From: Ctena decussata
Taxonomy: Eukaryota; Mollusca; Bivalvia; Lucinida; Lucinidae
NCBI GenBank assembly: GCA_963989385.1
Contig: OZ022508.1
Span: 33,254,166-33,318,165 of the forward strand
Length of the DNA: 64,000 bases
Reading direction: 5' to 3'
This document shows, piece by piece, positions 24,001-33,000 of the stretch. Each line of letters starts with the position of its first letter. The first letter of the stretch is position 1. A model generated the notes under the pieces. That model was not told the origin of the DNA, searched no databases, and worked only from the letters and a program-made list of their open reading frames with translations. The translations under genes and the position numbers were made by a program.

Positions 24001-27000
24001 CTAAGCCTTACAAAAAAAATGGTTTTGTGCCGTTTCCATCGAGATGTATAGAATAAGAATGAATCAGAGCAACATACCTTCTGTCAAAATTGCAATTTTC
24101 CCCAATTTCGGGCACTTTTTCGAAATGAAGTCACGTGTTTGAACGCCAGCAGCATATACAGCTGACAAGCTCGAACAAAATTCTGTTTTCAATTTGCCAA
24201 CACCTTATCTCTAGATGAGAAAAACATTCAGAAATCAACAGATTTGTCATTATATTTTGCACAAATGTCAATTTTATTTGGTAAGGGTACATAATTTTCC
24301 TGCCGGACAAAAAATCTCTGGGTGGCACAATGCAAGGGGACATAACATTTGTGACTCAAACATATGAGTAATACTGGTACGCTAAAAAATTCACAGAGGG
24401 ATGTTGTTAACTAAGTAAACAAAGATATAAAATATATACATGATCTGTCAACTACCAGTGCTTCATTTTCACTTTGCAAAAAATTCTCAATAATTTTGAG
24501 GAATACTATATTTGATGTGTTAGATGTTTTAATAACATTGTAGTCAATAATTACAGAGTTGTTTCCCCCAGATTGTCTGCCTGTCCATCATTCTATAAGC
24601 AATCTTATTCATTCTGTAACTCCTTCATGACACTGAAATGGGCGTATTATGCGCAGCTTGCGAAGCTCTTGTTATTTCATGTTATCTTTTTTAAATGAAA
24701 AAGAAAAGCTACAGCCACCAAGGTGGGAAAGATCTGAACTGCCAAGTGCAATTTCTATGCACTATTTACTTCAAGTTTATTCAAGCCTAGGAGCCAGTTA
24801 TTCAAAGCATTGCTAGCTTATCAAAGTCATAAGTCAATGATTTCTTGACTCTCTTAAAATAGCTCATGCTATTATTTTTGCTGAAAAAAAAGTTTTTGCA
24901 GTTCTCAATTTTTTTCAGCAAAAAAAAAAAAATGCTTCAGCCTACTATGCAAATGAAAATGCAATGTCTTGTTAACGTAAAAGAGTGGGTAAGTGAGTGA
25001 ACTCGGGTTTAACGTCCCACCAACAATAAGGTCATATGGAGACGGGACCTTGATTTATAGTCTCATCCGAAAGACCGCAGAAGCGGGGGATAGATCTTGC
25101 GACCCCTGGATTGTTAGTTCGGAGTGTTATCCACTACACTACAGCCGCTCCTTAACTTAGAAGAACTCACCCCTAGTAAGTACATGAGTAAGGAGGAATA
25201 CCAATTACCTGCAGCTGACTAATAATAGGTCGTTTCCAACCTGGAATGATACTGGGACATTTATCTTTACTGACAAGAAACTCCTTTATAACCTGCAATG
25301 ATAGAACAAATGTATACAGAAATTTATCTTTTAAGCACAAAAAGCAAACAACAAATAATATGTCTGCAAAATTTCCAAAAAAATTCATCCAAACTATACT
25401 ATATTGAGAATTTAAAAACTAAAGGGCAAACAGTGTAGATCTAGATGAGGCAGCTCAGTATGAGCTGCCTCTTCAACATCTACAGTGTTTGCTAAGATCT
25501 ACAGTGTTTGCAAATTCAGCAATTTTTCTCTCTGGTACTTTCAGTGTTAAATGATAATTTGACAAGAGCTCAGGGATGAATTTGTTTATATTTCTTATAG
25601 ATAGTGTAAATTGTGTTGGGTCGTAGATGTGCTCTGCCTTTAAAAAAACCTGTGGCATGCAAGTTTACCAGCATCAGTACATGTGTGACACTCTTTCTTA
25701 ATAATCCAATTTTGCCCTATGTTATTTTCACATGATCAGCTTTTAACTTTGTTGAAAAGTTTAAATTGAAATTACTTCAGTCCAACAATGAGTCAGGTCT
25801 AACAAACATGCAAAGATAAGCAAATATAAAATGCATCCAAAAGGAAACCTCACCATTTCACACAAAGCTATTGCAGAGAGGTGCCATGGTCAAAATGTTA
25901 GCGGCACTCACCTTTGGTGCAGAAGGCCAGAGGCAAATTAGCCAACAGTTGAAAAATTCTGTCAACCAAGCAGCAAATAGATACCTTTTCCTGGAAGGTT
26001 TAAGGCCGCAACAGGAGAGGGATGTGCTCCATCTGTCATATGCTGTGCCCTGAATATGGTGGGCCTCTTAACATCCACTGCCCCCATGGCCACAAGGCCA
26101 TATAGGATATCTTAAATATACCACTCTGTTGCTTATCAAAGCTTTCGATATTACCTTTTCCTGAGGAAAGTCAGGAACAGCAATAGCCTTTCTCCTCATC
26201 AAGATTTCTACTTGGTCCAGACATTCAGCTTCAGACAGTCTTCTCCACTCTTTCAATCTACAAATTAATTGGTTTATTTGTAGACATTTGGGTACATTTT
26301 CTGGGAAGCAACTGCGCCGTTATTATTTTGCTCTCAACAGGGATCTACAGTTAAAGGAAATAATTTTCTCCTAGAGGAGTGAATTCTATCCTTTAAGAGT
26401 AGACCCTTTTTGAAGGATTTGTGCAAAAAAGCAAACAGAAAGTCACACAAGATACCTCCCTTGAAACAAGAATTCCGCGGAATGCTATGTCGCACCTGCC
26501 TTATGCTTTCTCAGTAGTACATACCATGGTTAGAGGAAAGTGTACACTAGGTCTGATGAATTTATGTAGAAATTTGAGCAAATTGGACTTACAAACTAGA
26601 TGCAGTTCTATACATTTTAGATTAAAGGTATAAAGCAGTCAAACAATCGAGGACACCAGCTTAAGAAAACATTTTATGCCATGTCTGATGATTGTAGGTG
26701 GTATAGTTAGTGAGAAACGGACTTGAATGCTCTTGTCCATATAATCATGGATGCCAGGTTGACATAAAATTTATAAGGTCAATAGAGCATGATATATTGG
26801 TCAAGGGTACAAATAATAGCAGCATCCCAGGACAATCTTCAAGCCAGGTTTGATGATTACACCCACTGTATTTAAAGAGAGATGAACTCAAACCCTAAGG
26901 TCGACACAATTTTGGATGTGAAATTTTACAAAATCAGTAGCACGTGAAATATATATCAAGGGCTGAAACAAGTGCATTAATCCTCGAGTTCATTCTAAGG

Positions 27001-30000
27001 TGAAACTTTATACCAGGTTTGATGATTCTAGCTCTCTAAATTTTACGAAGTCAGCAGAGCATGAAATATGGGTCAAAATAAGTGCAACAATCCTCTAGAT
27101 CAACCTAAATAGAAACTTTATACCAGGTTTGATGACCGTAGGTATCATAGATTGAGAGAAATGGACCAGTATGCTAGGGTTGACGTAATTTTTGACGTAA
27201 AATTTTACTAAGTCAGCAGAGCATAAAATATAGGTCAAAGGTCAAAATAAAGGAAACACTCCTCTAGACCATCATAAGAAAAAAACTTTATACCAGGTTT
27301 AAAGATTGCAGGTATCATAGATTGAGAGAAACGGACTTAAACACTAGGGTCGACATAATTTTTGGCAAAGAATTTTATGAAGTCATCAGAGCATGAAAAA
27401 TAGGTCAAAGGTCAAAATAAGTGCATGGTTCCTTGAGACCATTCTAAGAAGAAACTTTATACCAGGTTTGATGAACGTAGGTATCATAGATTGAGAATAA
27501 TGGACCCGAACGCTAGGGTCGACGTAACTGTGGATGAACGGACGGCACAGAATTTACGAAGTCAATAGAGCATGAAAAATAGGTCAAAGGTCAAAATAAG
27601 TTCAAGGTTCCTCGAGACCATTCTAAGTAAAAACTTTAACGAGGTTTGATGAATGTAGGTATCATAGATTGAGAATAATGGACCCGAACGCTAGGGTCGA
27701 CGTAATTGTGGACGGACGGACGAATGGATGGACTGACGGACGGACGGAAAAGTGAACTCCTATATCGCACCTTGCTAAACCAGGTGCGACAAAAATGGCA
27801 GAAAAGCATGGGGGTATACCCTCACACCTTTAAAAGAAGTTACAAACATCATAAATTCAGATGACACATACAAAAGACCTTAAGCCCTGTGTGTATAGTA
27901 AACACATAAATAAGCCTACCATTTTGTGCAAACAGATGGAAGAACCTTCATTTTTCACTTTTTAGATTCCCCTGGATTTTATATGTTAAAAGGAAAGACT
28001 CTGGTCAAACCGTGCATATTCACAGGCCCCACCGAAATGTGCAGACGTAAATTCTGTCGTCTGCTTTTTTTTTGCACTTTTAGGCTATATGATTTACCTT
28101 TTCAGTACATTTCTTCCTCTCAATGTCTGCATCAGCTTGACAGCATTAGCATGGCCTATCCCTGGCACACCCTTGGGAAGATAGTCACAGCCTAGTAGGA
28201 GCCCCAGGGCCACAAGTCCATTTCTGTCTATCCCTAGTTCAGTTTCTATATCAGACATTCTGTAACTTTCCACATGCGGATCCTACAAGAAAACAGGAAC
28301 TCAGTACAGTGTTCTCCCCAGAAATTTCAAAGGCATGTTGCTTGTAGCACTAAAATCAGATTTTGACTTGTCGATCAAATTTTTAAATCCTTAGCGTAGC
28401 TTTGTTTTGTCAAAATTAGCCTAAATTTACATTTTAAATAATTTATTGATGACCCTTAATGCATTTAAAACAACTTTACAGGATAAGAAATGAAAATAAT
28501 AGCATTTTTACAAATTTTCATTAGCAATTAAAGCATGTTGCTAAGGTAATTTGAAGAGAAAGGCATATTGCAAGCGACATGCCTTAAAGGTCTGGGGAGA
28601 TCCCTGTAAGTAGATACAGCTACAAAACTAAATAAATAAATAAATTGGTAACTAAATAAATAAAACAAGAGGGCCATGGTGGCCCTGAATCGCTCACCTG
28701 AGCATTAATCAGTTCACTGGCTCTGGTGAAGATTTATAAGAGTTTTTACCATACTAACATTTGACCTAGTTTTTGACCCAACATGACCCAGTTTCAAACT
28801 TGGCCTGGATATTGTAAGAATAAACATTCTGACACAGTTTCATTGAGATTGGATCAAAACTGTGCCCTCTGGAGCGTATACAAGGTCGTTCTTATATTTG
28901 ACCTAGTGACCAAGTTTTTGACCCGACACGACCCAGTTTCAATCTTTACCTAGATTTCATTAAGATAAACATTCTGACAGAGTTTCATGAAGATTGGATC
29001 AAAACTGTGCCCTCTAGGGTATACACAAACTTTTTCTAAGATTTGACCTTGAGCCGACGTGACTCAGTTTCACAGGGGGCTTAGATATATGGACAATAAA
29101 CATTTTGACATAGTTTCATGAAGATTGGATCAAAACTATGCCTTCTAGTGCTAACACAACGTTTTTCTAAGATTTGACCTAGTGACCTAGTTTTTTACCC
29201 GACATGACCTACTTTCAAACTTGGCCGAGAGTTTATGAAGATAAACATTCTGACAGAGTTTCATGAAGATTGGATCAAAACTGTGCCCTCTAGGGTGTAC
29301 ACAAAGTTTTTCTAAGATTTGACCTTGAGCCGACGTGACTCAGTTTCATAGGGGGCTTAGATATATGGACAATAAACATTTTGACATAGTTTCATGAAGA
29401 TTGGATCAAAACTATGCCTTCTAGTGCTTACACAACGTTTTTCTAAGATTTGACCTAGTGAACTAGTTTTTTCCCGACATGACCTACTTTCAAACTTGGC
29501 CGAGAGTTTATGAAGATAAACATTCTGACAAAGTTTCATAAAGATTAGATCAAAACTGTGTCCTCTAGAGCGTACACAAGGTTTTTCTATGATTTGACCT
29601 AGTGACCTAGTTTTTGACCCGACATGACCCAGTTTCGAACTTGTCCTAGATATTATGAGGATAAACATTCTGACAAAGTTTCTTTGGATGAAAACTGTGC
29701 CTTCTAGAGCATACACAAGGTTTTTCTAAGATTTGACCTAGTGACCAAGTTTTTGATCCGACGTGACCCTGTTTCAAACTTGTCCTACATATTATGATAA
29801 TAAACATTCTGACAAAGTTTCATGAACTTTGGATCACAGCTGTGCCTTCTAGAGCTTACACAAGGTTTTTCTAAGATTTGACCTAGTGACCTAGTTTTTG
29901 ACACAACATGATCTACTTTCAAACATGGCCGAGAGTTTATGGAAGTAAACATTCTGACAAAGTTTCATAAAGATTAGATCAAAACTGTGTCCTCTAGAGC

Positions 30001-33000
30001 GTACACAAGGTTTTTCTACGATTTGACCTAGTGACCTAGTTTTTGATCCGACATGACCCAGTTTCAAACTTGTCCTACATATTATGAAGATAAACATTCT
30101 GACAAAGTTTCATGAACTTTGGATCAAAACTGTGCGTACACATGGTTTTTCTAAGATTTGTCCTAGTGACCTAGTTTTTGACCCAACATGACCCAGTTTC
30201 AAACTTGGCCTAGAGTTTATGGAGATAAACATTCTGACAAAGTTTCATAAAGATTGGATCAAAACTGTGTCCTCTAGAGCGTACACAAGGTTTTTCTATG
30301 ATTTGACCTAGTGACCTAGTTTTTGACCCGACGTGACCCAGTTTCAAACTTGGCCTAGATATTACGAGGATAAACATTCTGACAAAGTTTCATGAACTTT
30401 GGATGAAAACTGTGCCCTCTAGAGCGTACACAAGGTTTTTCTAAGATTTGACCCAGTGACCTAGTTTTTGACCCGACATGACCCAGTTTCGAACTTGGCC
30501 TAGATTTTATAAAGACTAACATTCTGACAAAGTTTCATAAAGATTGGATGGAAACTGTGCCCGCTTGAGTGTACACAAGCAAAAGTTGACGGACGGACGT
30601 CCGGACGTACGACGGACATCAGGGTATCCCAAAAGCTCACCCTGAGCACTTCGTGCTCAGGCGAGCTAAAAAATAAACAAATAAAAATAAATACCGACTC
30701 CAATGTTTTTTTTATGCAGCAATTAGGGAAAAAAAATTAAGGTGAATAGGAACACTTTTAGGAGAAGCAAATCTTCCATTTTCGTCTGCCATTTTCATTA
30801 TTGCTTCTCTTTTCAGTGGAGGTCAACTCTGCTTTCTGCTTAAAGGAAAGAATTGGCTGCACTGAGAAAATTCTTTCCTTTAAGAGAGACCCCCGTTTGG
30901 AAGGTCTTTACTGTCCAGGGAAGCAAATGGGTCACAAAAGCTGCTCCCCTTTGCAAAATGGCCAACAAACATGGCGGTGCATCCATACATCTCAAACAAA
31001 ATATTACCCATTACAGACTAGCCAAGACTAAGCTTGGTCTGGGCACTTGCAATACTATGATGTTTGATACACAGCTAATGTCAGCAAACTGGGCTTTGGC
31101 GATGTGACAACAATAGTTTGCCTATCAAGATGTAGGGGAGAGTCGGGTAACTTCAGACAGGCGGGTAAATTCGGACATACCTTACAAACAGTGAAAATCC
31201 AGATGAGACGGCTCATAATGAGCCATCTCATCAGGATTTCACTGTTTGGCCAGTTATTATTTTGTTTTAGTTCCAGGCAACTGAGATATAAAGGAAACAA
31301 GAGGGCCATGAGGCCCTGAATCGCTCACCTGAACAATTGGCAAGGTGGCTTTTACTTATCATGTCTGAAATTGTCAAAATATGAGTTTTGGGTCAAAAGT
31401 CAAAGAATGACCATGACCACTTGTACTCATAAATCTTCATGTACTCATTAAGACAACCATATTTTTAGGCCAAAGTCTTCAAAACTTTCCATGAAATCTT
31501 ATGTTCTAGCATTTTCCCATATTTGACCATGCCGCAAAAAAGGTCAAAGTAAACCCAAGGTCACCATTTGAACAGTCTTGGTGGCGCCTACTCTAGTACT
31601 CCATGCTATTTACCAAGTTTCAAGGCCATAGGTGTATTGGTTCTGGAGAAGAAAAATATTAACCATAAGTGGTAATGGCAGCCAAGTTGGTCATGTGACC
31701 TGGACCGTTTGAACAAATTTTCATTCAATCAACCCCTGGAGGCTCTATATGAAATGTGTTCACAATTGGCCCTTTGGCTTTTGAGGAAATGGTTGAAAAT
31801 GTCAAAATATGAGCGATCTGGATCAAAGGTAAAAAAATGACCTTGACCTCTTGTACTCATAATTCTTCATGAACTGATTAAGACAACTGTATATACCAAT
31901 TTTTTAGGCCAAACTCTTCAAAACTTTCCATGAAATCTTATGTTCTACCATTTTCCCATATTTGACCTTGCTGTAAAAGGTCAAGGTCAACACAAGGTCA
32001 TCATTCGAACAATCTTGATAGTACTCAAGTACCCAATGCTACATACAAAGTCTCAAGGCCATCGGTCAATTGGTTCTGGAGAAGAAGATTTTTAAAGGTA
32101 TTTACCATATATGGGCATGGCGGCCATGTTGGTCATGTGTCCAGGACCGTAAGAAAATTTTTTCATTCCTTCAACCCCTCAAGGCTCTATATGAAATTTG
32201 GATTCAATTGGCCCAGTGGTTTTAGAGCAGATTGTTTGAAATTGTCAAAATTTGAGATTTCTGGGTCAAAGGTCAAAGAATGACCTTGACCTCTTGTACT
32301 CATAAATCTTCATGTACTCATTAAGATGATTGTATATGCCAATTTTTAGGCCAAAATCTTCAAAACTTACCATGAAATCTCATGTTCCAGCATTTTCAGA
32401 TATTTGACCTTGCCGTAAAAAAGGTCAAGGTCAACCCAGGGTCATAATTTGAACAATCTTGATAGTACTTGAGTACCCAATGCTACATACCTAGTTTCAA
32501 GGCCATCGGTCTACTGGTTCTGGAGAAGAAGATTTTTAAAGGTTTTTACCATATATGGGCGTGGTGGCCATGTTGGTCATGTGACCTGGACCGTATGAAC
32601 AAATTTTCATTCCCTAAACTCCTGGAGGACCTATATGAAATTTGGTTACAATTGACCTAATTGTTTTTGAGGAGATTGTTTGATATTGTCAAAATATGAG
32701 AGTTCTGGGTCAAATGTCAAAGAATGACCTTGACCTCTTGTACTCATAAATCTTCATGTAGTCATTAAGATGACTGTATGTACCAATTTATAGGCCAAAA
32801 TCTTCAACATTTTCCAAGATATCTTATGTTGCATCATTTTGCCTATAAAAGCATAAGGAAGCAAATTTGACCTTACCGTAAAAAAGGTCAAGGTCAACCC
32901 AAGGTCATAATTTGAACAATCTTGGTAGTACTCGTGTACCCGATGCTACATACCAAGTTTCAAGGCCATCGACCTATTGGTTCTGAAGAAGAAGATTTTT

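Noticed and set aside
26641..27790. CRISPR-like regularly spaced repeats
   Set aside because: Units are ~165-bp degenerate tandem repeats in a eukaryotic element, not short repeats with unique spacers.
28700..30700. Several open frames on the minus strand repeating LCQNVYLHKLSA-like units
   Set aside because: Translations of the 145-bp tandem core; they match each other because the DNA is tandem, with no start context or splice evidence.
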